Positions 37,319-46,577 of a stretch of DNA of 64,000 nt are shown here, piece by piece; the stretch's first letter is position 1; every line of letters begins with the position of its first letter. This stretch comes from Streptomyces sp. CB02923. GTDB lineage: Bacteria > Actinomycetota > Actinomycetes > Streptomycetales > Streptomycetaceae. Where the stretch lies: the NCBI RefSeq assembly GCF_001905005.1, contig NZ_LWKZ01000023.1, forward strand, positions 496,001 to 560,000, written 5' to 3'. Under the pieces are notes generated by a model that saw only the letters and a program-made list of their open reading frames with translations, ran no database searches and was not told where the DNA came from. The translations under genes were made by a program, and so were the position numbers.

Positions 37319-38689
37319 TCAGCGCAGCCTGAGCGCCTCGGTGATGGTCGTGAACAGTTCCGTCTGGTCGGTGACCCCTTGGACCCGCTCGGCGTACGGG
37401 CCCTGTGCGGCGATACGGACCTGGGTCCCGGTGTGCTCCTGGCCGTCCTCCGGAGTCGTGGTGGTGGAGTAGCTGACCTTGAGCCGGCTGCCCTCGTCCG
37501 TGACGAGCGTGGACGACAGGCCGGGCGGAGTGGCGTCCAGGGGAACGATCTGGCTGCTGTGGCCGTGGTCGGCGGTGGTGATCACCAGCGTGCCGGGATG
37601 CCGGTCGGCGTAGTCGCGGGCGACCTTGACGGCCCGGTCGAAGGCGGCGGTCTCACCGATCTGGCCGCAGGGGTCCGCCTCGTGGCCCTGCTTGTCGATG
37701 GACGCGCCCTCCACCTGGAGGAAGAAGCCCCGGTCGGCGCCGCCCGCCCGTGCCCCGGCCGTCAGCAGTTCGAGGGCCTTGGCGGTCTGCTGCCCCAGGG
37801 TCGGAGTCCCGGCGGGGCGCGCCGGGTTGGCGGTGACGCAGCGCTGCGGCTCGGTGCCGCCCGCCGCCGCGGGCCTGCCCGTCCACTCCACGGGGACCGC
37901 GCCGGGGGCGAACAGGCCCAGGAGCGGCCGTCCCGGGGCGGCCGTGCGCAGTCCGCGGGCGTCGGTGACCACCCGGTAGCCGAGCTTCTCGGCCTGCTGG
38001 GCCACGGTCATGCCCCGGTAGGGGCCCTGGGTGATCTTCTGGTCGAAGCGCTGGCGGCCGCCTCCGAGCAGCACGTCGGGCCGCAGCCGTACGGACTGTT
38101 CGGCGATCGATCCGGGGCCGCCCCGCGCGATGGTGTCGCGGGGGCAGAGCTCCATGTCGGCCGGTCCCTGGCAGTCGCGGTCGGTGGCGTGGGCGGCCAT
38201 CGCGGCGGGGGTGGCGTCGGTCAGTTCGGCGGTGGTCACGGACCCGGTCGCGAGGCCCTTGGCGCGGGCCAGTTCGAGGATCGTGGGCAGCGCGGTGTCG
38301 GTTCCGGGGGTCTTGGAGATCCGTCCGTTGACGGTCTTGTGCCCCGTGGCCCAGGCGCTGGCGCTGGCGGCCGAGTCGGTGACGTAGTCCGGGCGCCCCT
38401 GGCTGTCGACGGAGTACGTCGTGTACGTACCGGTCGACGGGAAGCGGTCCATGTGCAGCCGTCCGCCCGCGCCCACCGTGTAGTCGCGGGCCAGCGTGAT
38501 CTCCGAGTCGCCCATGCCGTCACCGATGAGCAGGATCACGTTCCGCGCCGCCCGCGGACTCCCGCCGCCCGCCCCGTCGGCGGTGGCCGTGGTCAGCGCG
38601 GGGACCGCCGCCGCGACGAGCAGGGCGACGGCTCCCTGGACGAGCCGGCGGCGCCGGGGCCGGGTGCTGCGGGGAAGCGGTGCTTTCAT
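37319..38689 (-). CDS. Secreted alkaline phosphatase, StrK-like
   Basis: The 456-aa protein has a basic N-terminus (RPRRRR) and hydrophobic core (LVQGAVALLVAAAVPALT), a Tat/Sec-type export signal. The mature enzyme shows alkaline phosphatase metal and catalytic motifs: LLIGDGMGDSE, the phosphorylated serine in YVTDSAASASAW near residue 106, and ITTADHGH. In streptomycin producers a similar enzyme (StrK) dephosphorylates the inactive exported streptomycin phosphate. Here it could free the finished aminoglycoside from a phosphorylated export form. The matching kinase is not visible in the window. Ribosome-binding site GGAGG. Confidence 0.85.
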   Translation of the reverse strand: MKAPLPRSTRPRRRRLVQGAVALLVAAAVPALTTATADGAGGGSPRAARNVILLIGDGMGDSEITLARDYTVGAGGRLHMDRFPSTGTYTTYSVDSQGRPDYVTDSAASASAWATGHKTVNGRISKTPGTDTALPTILELARAKGLATGSVTTAELTDATPAAMAAHATDRDCQGPADMELCPRDTIARGGPGSIAEQSVRLRPDVLLGGGRQRFDQKITQGPYRGMTVAQQAEKLGYRVVTDARGLRTAAPGRPLLGLFAPGAVPVEWTGRPAAAGGTEPQRCVTANPARPAGTPTLGQQTAKALELLTAGARAGGADRGFFLQVEGASIDKQGHEADPCGQIGETAAFDRAVKVARDYADRHPGTLVITTADHGHSSQIVPLDATPPGLSSTLVTDEGSRLKVSYSTTTTPEDGQEHTGTQVRIAAQGPYAERVQGVTDQTELFTTITEALRLR

Positions 38690-38736
38690 CGTGCCGGACC
38701 TCCGTCTTCACGGGGCCGTGGGCGGCCCGGTGAGGC

Positions 38737-38801
38737 TTGTCAACAACAGCGGATGGAATGCTGAGTGAGCGTACGCCAGATGGTGGATCCGTTGTCAACA
38801 A
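38737..38801. promoter_or_regulatory. Two identical TTGTCAACAA boxes upstream of the xre gene
   Basis: TTGTCAACAA occurs at 38737-38746 and 38792-38801, 55 bp apart, close to a whole number of helical turns. Each is a near-palindrome (TTGT-CA-ACAA). They lie between the phosphatase start and the XRE gene and are candidate operators for that regulator, possibly controlling both directions. Confidence 0.5.
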
Positions 38802-38891
38802 GGGTGAACGATGGTATTGATGAGCACGGTAAGTTGCCCGCTTCAGCGGGTGTCCGGGTCGGTACGGGACCTTCTTCGGTAAGGGCGGCGC

Positions 38892-39392
38892 ATGGGTGAC
38901 AACGCATCGGCATCCGAGCAGGCCGGTCGCCCGCTGGTGCGCAAGTTCGACCAGCGGCTCAACGAACTGATCGCCGCCCTGCACCCCGACGAACGCAAGC
39001 GTCCCGGCTACGCCCGGCTGGCCAAGGAGATCCGTGAGACCACGGGGGGCACGATCTCCGGCACCTACCTGTGGGAACTCGCCACCGGCAAGAAACGCAA
39101 CGTCACCTTGGAACAGCTCGACGTCCTCGCCGAGTACTTCGGCGTACCGCCCGAGTACTTTCTCAGCGAGGAGGTGGCCGAGCGGGTCAATTCCCAGCTC
39201 GAACTGGCCACCGCGCTGCGCGACGCCCGGGTCCGCAACCTCGCCCTGCGGGCCGACGGACTCTCGCCGGCCACCCTGGACGCGCTGCTGGTCATGGTCA
39301 ACGAAGCCCGCAAGGTGCAGAACCTGACGTCCGTCGACGACGTGTCGGACGGCACCGGGACCGCGAACGGCAGTGGCGCCGCGAGCGGATGA
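38892..39392 (+). CDS. XRE-family DNA-binding regulator
   Basis: The 166-aa protein has a Cro/C1-type helix-turn-helix at about residues 35-95: YARLAKEIRETTGGTISGTYLWELATGKKRN is the two-helix reader, and LDVLAEYFGVPPEYFL the typical closing helix. The C-terminal part is helical and ends in a flexible Gly/Ser/Thr tail. It begins a short operon with an ImmA-like protease and a membrane protein, a combination seen repeatedly in Streptomyces in which the protease is thought to inactivate the partner regulator. The TTGTCAACAA boxes upstream are likely autoregulatory sites. Confidence 0.85.
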   Translation: MGDNASASEQAGRPLVRKFDQRLNELIAALHPDERKRPGYARLAKEIRETTGGTISGTYLWELATGKKRNVTLEQLDVLAEYFGVPPEYFLSEEVAERVNSQLELATALRDARVRNLALRADGLSPATLDALLVMVNEARKVQNLTSVDDVSDGTGTANGSGAASG

Positions 39393-39794
39393 ACCACCGT
39401 GCCGGACGCGGGCCGGCACGCAGCACGATGGCCGCCGGCGCCTGGAGGGGCGCCACGCATGGGGAGGCTGTGGATGCATCAGGGAGGCGAAGGCCGCGGC
39501 ACGTTACGACGTGACCCGGTCCGGCGGACAGGGGCGGCACGGCCGATCAGGCCGGGGCCGCCCACGGACATGACGGCGCCGTACGGCCCCACGGGCTGAC
39601 CCGGGGCGCCCCTTCGCCGGCCGGTACGTCGGCACCACCGGCCAGGTCGACCGCTCTCACCGATCCGCCGCACGACACCCGCCTCCAGGGCGGGCCCGTC
39701 GCGCTGCCCGCGGACCGGACGGCCGAAGTCAGTCCCCTCGAACCCGCCTCGCAACCAACGCCGTTGCCCACGGAAGGGCCGACAGGAACCCCCC
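39393..39794 (+). other. 402-bp spacer in the xre-immA module
   Basis: No convincing gene. Short open frames in all three forward phases lack a good ribosome-binding site and family character. The space may hold a separate promoter for the protease gene. Confidence 0.5.
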
Positions 39795-40310
39795 ATGCCA
39801 TATCGGTATGTCCAATTACGCCGTCGCTGCCAGCAGAAGCTGGACCAGTTCGACCTCCCCCGCTCGTTCTCCATGGACGCCCTGTGCGACAGCGTCTCCC
39901 GGCAGCGCGGCCGCCCGCTGTACCTGCACCCGCTGCCGGACCAGGCCGCCACGGCCGGCGCCTGCGGCCTGTGGCTCGCGACCGACACGGACGACCACAT
40001 CTTCTTCGAGCAGCACACGGTACGGCTCCACCAGGAGCACATCGTGCTGCACGAGATCGGGCACATGCTGTTCGACCACCACGCCGTGGACGGCCGCGCG
40101 GGCTCCCCGGTCCTGTCCGGCCTCTTCCTCGACCTCGACCCGCGACTCGTGCGGCGCCTGCTCGCCCGCACCAACTACAGCACGCGCCAGGAGCAGGAGG
40201 CCGAGATGCTCGCCAGCCTGATCCGCGCGGGAGACCACGGGCCGGGCACGGAACGGGACGGGGTGCTGCGCAACCTCGGCGCCGCCCTCGGTGTGAGCGG
40301 CCGCCGGTGA
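39795..40310 (+). CDS. ImmA/IrrE-type metallopeptidase
   Basis: The 171-aa protein contains the zinc metallopeptidase motif HEIGH within IVLHEIGHMLFDHH near residue 90, followed by a downstream EQEAEMLASLI segment that supplies the third acidic ligand. ImmA/IrrE enzymes cleave or inactivate a partner XRE repressor. The preceding XRE gene and the overlapping membrane-protein gene (GTGA at 40307-40310) support such a signalling role. Confidence 0.85.
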   Translation: MPYRYVQLRRRCQQKLDQFDLPRSFSMDALCDSVSRQRGRPLYLHPLPDQAATAGACGLWLATDTDDHIFFEQHTVRLHQEHIVLHEIGHMLFDHHAVDGRAGSPVLSGLFLDLDPRLVRRLLARTNYSTRQEQEAEMLASLIRAGDHGPGTERDGVLRNLGAALGVSGRR

Positions 40311-41542
40311 CCGCCGATCTGAACGCGCTGGGACCCTGGTACCTGGTCGTCGGCGTCTGCTGCCTGTGGAGCGCGGTCCTCCTGCGCTGCCGCTCCGCCG
40401 TCTGCTCGCCCCACCAGCGCGGCCTGTGGCTGGCCGTCGCCACCGCCGCCGTGGCCATGACCATGGAGCTGCCCGCCGTCGACGGCTTCCTCCAGGCCCG
40501 CATGGGGTTCGGGCACCTGCACCACCTGATACGGGACCTGTTCGGGGTGCTGTCAGCGGGAGCCGTCCTGCACTTCGTGGCGACCTCCGGGAACTGCCGG
40601 TACGGCAAGGGGGTGTACGTGGCGGTCGCCGCCATGACGGCGACGCTGGTCACCCTGGACCTGCTGGCGGCATCGCACGGCGGACACACCGCCCACGGCG
40701 TCCGGGCGACGGCCGAGACCACCGCGTACTGGCTGCTCCTCATGGCGATGCACCTCCTCGCCGGTGGCCTGTGCTTCCGCCTGTGCTGGCGCTACGCCGG
40801 ACGCACCGACAGCCGCTCGCTCAGGCTGGGCCTGTGGCTGTTCGGCTGGGGCAGCGCCTCCGCCGGGCTCTTCTGGGCGGGCCACTTCCTCCTGTTCTCC
40901 ACCAACACGGAGCAACCGGCCCTCTGGCTGCGGCTGCTGATGGTCGTGCAGGGCGTCCTGTGGGCGGCGGCCATCCTCGTCCCCGTCGTGGCCGCCTCGG
41001 CCGGTGCCGTCGGACACATCGGAACGGTGTGGCGGCTGTGGCCGCTGTGGCGGCACCTGGTGGACGCCGCACCCCACGTCGCCCTGATGAAGCCCCGCTG
41101 CCGCCTGCTGGAACTCCTGCGGCCCCGGCACTCCTGGCGCCTCCTCGGCTACCGCAAGGTCATCGAGACCCGCGACGCCATCCTCGGCCTGCGCGGCTAC
41201 GCGGGCCCCGCCGTCCCCGGCCTCGCCCGCCGCTACACGGCCACCGCGGGCCTGGCCGACGCGGAAGCGGACGTGGTCGTCCTGGCCTGCGAGCTGAGCG
41301 AGGCCCGCCGCGCCAAACTCGCCGGACTGCCCCGGCGCACGGATCCGGACCGCTCGTTCGGCGGGGACAGCCGCGACCTCGACGACGAGACCGCCTTCCT
41401 CCTCCGGCTGGCCCGCGCCTACCACTCGCCCCACGTACGGCGGTTCCACCTCTACATGGCGGGCCAGGACACGGCGGCCCGCAGCCCGCGGGACCGCTTC
41501 CCGGGCGGCGCCGGACACCCGCCGACGCCCTCCGCGTCCTGA
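40307..41542 (+). CDS. Multi-pass membrane protein, MAB_1171c-like
   Basis: The 411-aa protein has about seven membrane helices in the first 240 residues, including WYLVVGVCCLWSAVLL and LWLRLLMVVQGVLWAAAIL. A cytoplasmic domain follows with LWPLWRHLVDAAPHVAL and ETRDAILGLRGYA, which match the MAB_1171c-type membrane proteins that accompany XRE/ImmA pairs in actinobacteria. It starts at the GTG overlapping the protease stop, so the two are co-translated. It could sense a membrane or extracellular signal that triggers the protease. Function is unproven. Confidence 0.75.
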   Translation: MTADLNALGPWYLVVGVCCLWSAVLLRCRSAVCSPHQRGLWLAVATAAVAMTMELPAVDGFLQARMGFGHLHHLIRDLFGVLSAGAVLHFVATSGNCRYGKGVYVAVAAMTATLVTLDLLAASHGGHTAHGVRATAETTAYWLLLMAMHLLAGGLCFRLCWRYAGRTDSRSLRLGLWLFGWGSASAGLFWAGHFLLFSTNTEQPALWLRLLMVVQGVLWAAAILVPVVAASAGAVGHIGTVWRLWPLWRHLVDAAPHVALMKPRCRLLELLRPRHSWRLLGYRKVIETRDAILGLRGYAGPAVPGLARRYTATAGLADAEADVVVLACELSEARRAKLAGLPRRTDPDRSFGGDSRDLDDETAFLLRLARAYHSPHVRRFHLYMAGQDTAARSPRDRFPGGAGHPPTPSAS

Positions 41543-41629
41543 ACGCGCCGCCGGGCGGCCGGCCCAGGCACCGCCGCCTGCCCGCGTCCGCCCGGTGCTC
41601 CGGGACGGACGCGGACAGGCGGCGCCGGT

Positions 41630-44600
41630 TCACTCCCCGGTACGCGCCCGCGCCGCGCGGAACAGCGGGTCGGCCTCGTCCACCTTGGAGCGGACCGGCG
41701 CCCGGAAGCGTGGCCCGCCGTCCGCCCGGCCCAGGGCACCGGCGATGGCCTCCTCCTGCACCTCGGAGAACCCTGCGGGGACGGTCTCCAGGTCCGTCAC
41801 GAGCCGGTCCAGGACACCGGATCCGAGCACCTCGGCGTACCGGTGCACCAGGTACTGCTTGCACCGGCGGAAAGCCCCGGGCCGCTCCGCCAGCTCCGCC
41901 GCCACCGCGGCGGCGTTGCCGGGCCGCAGCAGGGCGGCGGGCGTGTGCCGCAGCAGAGATCCCGCCAAGCCCGTCAGCGACACGGCCTCCTTGTCACCGC
42001 ACCCGGCGGCCAGGCGGTCGCGCACGTCCCGGCGGCGCAGCAGGCTCGTCGCCAGCAGATCCGCCCACGGCCGCCCGCCCTCGCGCAACACCCCGGCGGA
42101 CTCCTCGGGCCACAGCGCCGCGGCCGTCAGGGTGAGCTGCTGGCCCCGCACGAACAGGGCGTTCCAGGCGTCCGGAGTCCGTTCCCCGGCCAGTTCCTCC
42201 CACAGGGCGTCCATACGGGCGAACGCGGCGGCGCTCCCCTCGCGGACCGCGCGCGCCACCTCCGCACGCGTGTCCCCGTCCAGGCAGACCGCGGCCATCG
42301 CGGTGCCCAGCGGCAGCGACTCCACGGCCTCGTACTGGTCGGAGTCGTCCAGTTCCCGGCGGTAGGCGACCAGACCGGTGAAGTACTCCTTCCACACGTC
42401 GTCGGCGAACGCCTCGCCGAGCCCCTCGACCTCCTCGTTCTCCACGTAGGAGAAGTCGAAGGAGGCGTCGAGCATGGTGCGCAGCAGCTCCAGGGCCAGC
42501 CGCATGCGCGGATAGGTGAAGCGGTCGGCGCCGCTCGGACGCACCTCGATGCGCAGCGTCCAGGTCCCCGCCATCAGCAGCTTGTCGGCGCGCAGGACCA
42601 GGTCGGGGAACCAGTCGCCGAAGCGCCGCAGCAGCACCGTGAACGCCAGCAGACGCCCGGTCTCCGCCTCTTCCACCCCCGGCTGCTCGCTCCACTCGAC
42701 CTCGATCCGGTCCGGCCGGAACAGCAGGCTGGCCTTGTGGATCGACAGCGGGATCTCCAGCTCGAAGGAGTCACGCGTGAAGCGCAGCAGCTTGTTGCCG
42801 CCCCGGCAGAAACGGTCACAGAACCGGTGCAGCTCCACGAGACGGCCGGGGGCCTGCTCGACGGGGAAGCGCTCCAGGCGGGACAGCAGCCACTGGTGCA
42901 GAAGGTTGTGGAGCTGATGCGGGTTGTCCGGCGCGACCGAGCCGCCCTCACCGGCCGCCGCGAGGTCCACCACCAGCCGGGGCTGGGTGAAGTGCTCGAT
43001 CGTGTAGTCGGTGTGCGGTTCCCCCGCGCGCCACCCCGCGATCCACTCCCGGAAGACCGCGACGGCGCGCCGCTCGTCCTCGGCCAGCCCGCCGGCCCCG
43101 GCGGCGTCCAGCCAGGCGGCCATCACGTCCAGGTACAGCCGGTACAGGAACGGCTCCGGCCGGTCCACGAGCTGCAGCAGGATCTTCTTCAGCGCCGCGT
43201 CGTAGACCTCCACCAGGTCGGAGTGGACGAGGTCCAGCAGCGGCCGGGCACCGGGCGTCCACCGGTCACCGGCGACGAAGGCCCGGTAGGCGGCGTTGAG
43301 TTCGCGGGCCCGCCCGGTGGCCTCGCCCAGACCGGCCGCGGCCGTGAACGTGCTCTCGCACTCCTTCAGCCGCAGATAGCCCTCCGCGAAGCCGTCCTCC
43401 CCGGCGGCCAGACCGAGCAGGCGCGGCGCCTCGCCCGGCGGCATCGAGGACGACAGCAGCAGGGCACACCACCGCTCGACGCGGTCGGGAGCGTCCGGCG
43501 GGAGCAGAGCGAGGGTGTCCAGCAGCACCCGCTCCCGCTCCTCCGGGGTGTAGACGCACAGCGCGTCCATGTCGTCCGTCATACGCCGTACGACGCGCAG
43601 CAGACGGAACGCCGCGCGGGGCGCCCCGGCCGTGACCAGGGCGGCGCTCACGCGGACGGTTCCGGCGCGCACCGTGGCCGGGATCCGCGCGTCGTCGTCG
43701 AGTTCGGCCAGCGCCACGGCGGGACGCAGATCGGCGCAGGCCGCGACGGCGGCCACCTCCGGTACGTCCTCGTGCGCCAGGGCGGCGGTGGCCGCGGGGA
43801 ACCCCTCGCCCGGGGTCAGGACCCCCCGGGCGGCGAGCACGGCACGCAGACTGGCGCGCGCGGTCCCGGGAACCCCGTCGAGCAGCGCGCGGGCGGCCGC
43901 GTCCTTCCCCTTCTCGGCCAGACAGGTGGCGAGCTGGGCCAGGAAGGCGGGGGACTCCACCCGGTCCGGGCCGTGATCGCGGACGCGGCGGAACGAGGCG
44001 GAGGACGGCAGCAGGCTCTGCTCCAGCACCCGGTCCTTGACGATGGGCGGCAGACCGGGCAGGGCCCGTACGGCGTCGGCGCCCGGCATCGACTCCACGG
44101 TGGGCGCCCGCCCCGCCTTGTCCACGGCGTCGGCCGCGTCGGCACACTGCTCCGGGGAGAACAGCAGCCGGGCGTCGGCGGGCACGTCCGCGACCCGGCG
44201 CGGGCTGGTGTGCAGGAGGGGCGGCTCGCCGTCGCCGAAGAAGCAGACACGGCTCCAGGGGTCGGCCAGGGCGTAGGAGGCCCAGCCCGGCAGCTCGTCC
44301 AGGCGCGTGCGCAGCACCGCGACGCCCGCCTGACGGAACATCACCGCCGCGTGCTCGGCGGGGCTGCCGCGCTCGACGAAGACATGCCCGACGCGCTCGC
44401 GCTGCGGCCCGTCCAGGCCCAGGTAGCGGGCCCAGGCGTCGTCCAGCGTGATCGCCGCGAGGTACGCCGTGGCGGCGATCCGGCGGGGCGGGACGAGGAA
44501 CTCGGCGGGCAGGGCGGTGCAGGCCTCCTGCCAGGTCCGGTGGGAGTCCTCGGTGAGCACCTCCACGCGCGGTTCGGGGTCGAACGCCGTGGCGGGACGG

Positions 44601-45640
44601 ACCTGCACCAGGCGCAGCGCCGAGGTACGCACCTGCCGCAGCATCGCGCGCTGCCACAGCACGCTCCCGGCGGCGTCACCGGCCAGCCAGGCGACGCTGT
44701 TGCCCCGGGCGTCGACGCGCTGCGCGGCGGCGAACCCGAAACCGAGCGCGAGCTGCCCGGCGGGGCCCAAGGAGGCGGCAGCGTCCCCGGCCGTCGCGTC
44801 CCCGCCCGCCGCTTCCCCGGCCGCGCCCGCAGCCGTATGGCCGTCGCGGGCCTCGGTCAGGCTGGTCACCGAGACCGGCCCGGCGTCGGTCTCCACCACC
44901 CACTCGCAGTCCAGGCGCGCCTCGCCGAAGGTACGGTGCAGCCGGCGCAGCCAGCCGGTGATGTCCGCGACCGTGCCCTCGTCGAGCAGGGGCAGTTCGT
45001 CCTCCGCGGGCGGCGCGCCGTCCGCGGGCGCGGCGTCGATCAGGGGCTGGACGAAGACCGGGATGGGGCCGGGCCGGTGGTCCGGGTCGGCGAGCCGTTG
45101 CTGGGCCACGGCCCGCTCGGTGCAGCCGCTCCACACGACGGCGGCGACGGTGGCGTACAGCTCCGCCTCGCCGGGGCACACGACGCTGTCGTAGCCTCCC
45201 GCGTTGACGTTCACCGCGGTGTCCTCGGCGCCGGAACTGCGGACGATCCAGGGCGCCGGACCGCACTCCGCCCGTACCTCGGCCGCCAGACCGGGGCGCT
45301 GTTCCCGCAGGTGGGCGCCGTAGGCACGGACCAGCGCGGGGTGGTCGTGCGTGCCGTCGGGGGAGAGCCGGGTGCCGGTACGGGAGGCGAAGGCGCGGGC
45401 CTCCGCGTCGTCCAGCGGTAACACGGGGAGGGCGACCGGCCGGTAGGCGGGATCGGCGGCCAGCAGGAGCAGCCGGGCGCACTTGGTGCCGTACCGCGCT
45501 TCCAGGTCCCGGCGGTCCTGGTCGGCGGCTGCGTGGTGTCCGTTGTGCCGGTCGTCGTGCTGGTCGCCGCGGACGTGGTGGTAGTCGTGGTCGGCGGGCG
45601 GGGAGGTGCTGATCGCGGTGGACTCGGAATCAATGTCCAT
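41630..45640 (-). CDS. PEP-utilising/dikinase-like protein with large unknown C-terminus
   Basis: The 1336-aa protein begins with a His/Asp-rich metal-binding-like segment (residues ~10-45). An ATP-grasp domain of the pyruvate phosphate dikinase/PEP synthase N-terminal type follows: PWIVRSSGAEDTAVN, then PIPVFVQPLID. Near residue 430 is a swivelling phosphohistidine domain, RGSPAEHAAVMFRQAGVAVL, with the histidine retained. No PEP-binding TIM barrel follows; about 850 residues of mostly helical, unrecognised sequence take its place. Rifampin phosphotransferases also combine ATP-grasp and phosphohistidine domains with a drug-binding domain, so a small-molecule or drug kinase role is conceivable. 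The start chosen is the first ATG where family-like sequence begins; its ribosome-binding site is weak. Confidence 0.75.
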   Translation of the reverse strand: MDIDSESTAISTSPPADHDYHHVRGDQHDDRHNGHHAAADQDRRDLEARYGTKCARLLLLAADPAYRPVALPVLPLDDAEARAFASRTGTRLSPDGTHDHPALVRAYGAHLREQRPGLAAEVRAECGPAPWIVRSSGAEDTAVNVNAGGYDSVVCPGEAELYATVAAVVWSGCTERAVAQQRLADPDHRPGPIPVFVQPLIDAAPADGAPPAEDELPLLDEGTVADITGWLRRLHRTFGEARLDCEWVVETDAGPVSVTSLTEARDGHTAAGAAGEAAGGDATAGDAAASLGPAGQLALGFGFAAAQRVDARGNSVAWLAGDAAGSVLWQRAMLRQVRTSALRLVQVRPATAFDPEPRVEVLTEDSHRTWQEACTALPAEFLVPPRRIAATAYLAAITLDDAWARYLGLDGPQRERVGHVFVERGSPAEHAAVMFRQAGVAVLRTRLDELPGWASYALADPWSRVCFFGDGEPPLLHTSPRRVADVPADARLLFSPEQCADAADAVDKAGRAPTVESMPGADAVRALPGLPPIVKDRVLEQSLLPSSASFRRVRDHGPDRVESPAFLAQLATCLAEKGKDAAARALLDGVPGTARASLRAVLAARGVLTPGEGFPAATAALAHEDVPEVAAVAACADLRPAVALAELDDDARIPATVRAGTVRVSAALVTAGAPRAAFRLLRVVRRMTDDMDALCVYTPEERERVLLDTLALLPPDAPDRVERWCALLLSSSMPPGEAPRLLGLAAGEDGFAEGYLRLKECESTFTAAAGLGEATGRARELNAAYRAFVAGDRWTPGARPLLDLVHSDLVEVYDAALKKILLQLVDRPEPFLYRLYLDVMAAWLDAAGAGGLAEDERRAVAVFREWIAGWRAGEPHTDYTIEHFTQPRLVVDLAAAGEGGSVAPDNPHQLHNLLHQWLLSRLERFPVEQAPGRLVELHRFCDRFCRGGNKLLRFTRDSFELEIPLSIHKASLLFRPDRIEVEWSEQPGVEEAETGRLLAFTVLLRRFGDWFPDLVLRADKLLMAGTWTLRIEVRPSGADRFTYPRMRLALELLRTMLDASFDFSYVENEEVEGLGEAFADDVWKEYFTGLVAYRRELDDSDQYEAVESLPLGTAMAAVCLDGDTRAEVARAVREGSAAAFARMDALWEELAGERTPDAWNALFVRGQQLTLTAAALWPEESAGVLREGGRPWADLLATSLLRRRDVRDRLAAGCGDKEAVSLTGLAGSLLRHTPAALLRPGNAAAVAAELAERPGAFRRCKQYLVHRYAEVLGSGVLDRLVTDLETVPAGFSEVQEEAIAGALGRADGGPRFRAPVRSKVDEADPLFRAARARTGE

Positions 45641-46247
45641 GGTCTGGCAATACACCGTTTCTCGTTGTGCGTTCGGGTGGCGCGACTGGCCTGCGCGCCC
45701 TCGTCCGCATCGGCTTCGGAAGCGTCCGCCGTCGTTCTTCCGGAGCGCGCGTGGGCGCTCCTCGAACGAGGCAGGGATGGTGGGGCAGGGAACGGCGAGG
45801 CGGGTGGCGGGGCGCCGTGGGAGGAGCGAAGGAGACGGATCTCCTCGGCCCCGCTCCGGACGGCGACGCGCGGGCCGCGTCGGGCCGCCTCCGGACCGCG
45901 TGCTCGTGGCACGCACCGTAGGGGTGGGCGATCTCGGCTGCCCCGGCCCCGCGTGAATGTCCGGCCGGGCGTCGCGGGTACGCCGGAGGAGCCCTCGGCC
46001 GTTTCCCGCTTCCGCACGGCGGACCGGGAGCACGGACCGCTTCCGGGCGCGGCGGGCAGCAGCGGACTGCACTGCGGGCACCGCGGGTGCGGCGAGGGAC
46101 CGGCACGCAGGGCGTGCCGGGTGGGTGAAGCAGGCGCGGTGTGCGATGGGTCAACCGGGCATGACACGCCGTCCTCGGCCGTTCATGCCGCAGCGGGACG
46201 CCAGGGCGCGGCCCTTCGCCCGGGGTGCGGGCCGGACCGGTGAGGGG
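45641..46247. other. Gene-free stretch upstream of the dikinase-like gene
   Basis: These 607 bp contain only low-complexity Arg/Pro-coding open frames on both strands. They must hold the promoter of the minus-strand dikinase-like gene, but I cannot place it. Confidence 0.5.
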
Positions 46248-46577
46248 TCAGTCATGGCCGCCCGCCAGGGCGCCGGAGCCGGCCGGTATGCGGGCGATCA
46301 CGTCCTCGACCACGATGCGGCGGCCGTCGGCGCCGAGCAGGCCGAGCGTGCAGTCGAAGTAGGACTCCAGCCGGTTCACGGCTTCGACGTAGTCACGGTC
46401 GTCGCCCTCGACGTAACCGGCCGCGGCGATCTCCTCGGCGGAGTCGCCGGTCTGGTCGCTCAGGCACTTCAGGACGAGCATGCGGGTCAGGTCACCACCC
46501 CGGTCCGGCGTCGCGGGCCCGTCCCGGCGGTCCTCCGCGGAGGCTCCTTCGAGTACGCGGTCACCAGGGAAGTCCAT
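46248..46577 (-). CDS. Small acyl-carrier-protein-like protein lacking the attachment serine
   Basis: This 109-aa protein has an excellent GAGGAGAG ribosome-binding site at its ATG. From LTRMLVLKCLSDQTGDSAEEI it follows the carrier-protein helix pattern. GDDRDYVEAVNRLESYF aligns with the usual DSLDxVELVMALEEEF stretch, and the segment ends with VEDVIARI like helix IV. At the position of the phosphopantetheinylated serine there is Asp, so it cannot carry a thioester if the alignment is right. It lies between the dikinase-like and mannosyltransferase genes. It could be a regulatory carrier-protein mimic or an unrelated helical protein. Confidence 0.6.
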   Translation of the reverse strand: MDFPGDRVLEGASAEDRRDGPATPDRGGDLTRMLVLKCLSDQTGDSAEEIAAAGYVEGDDRDYVEAVNRLESYFDCTLGLLGADGRRIVVEDVIARIPAGSGALAGGHD

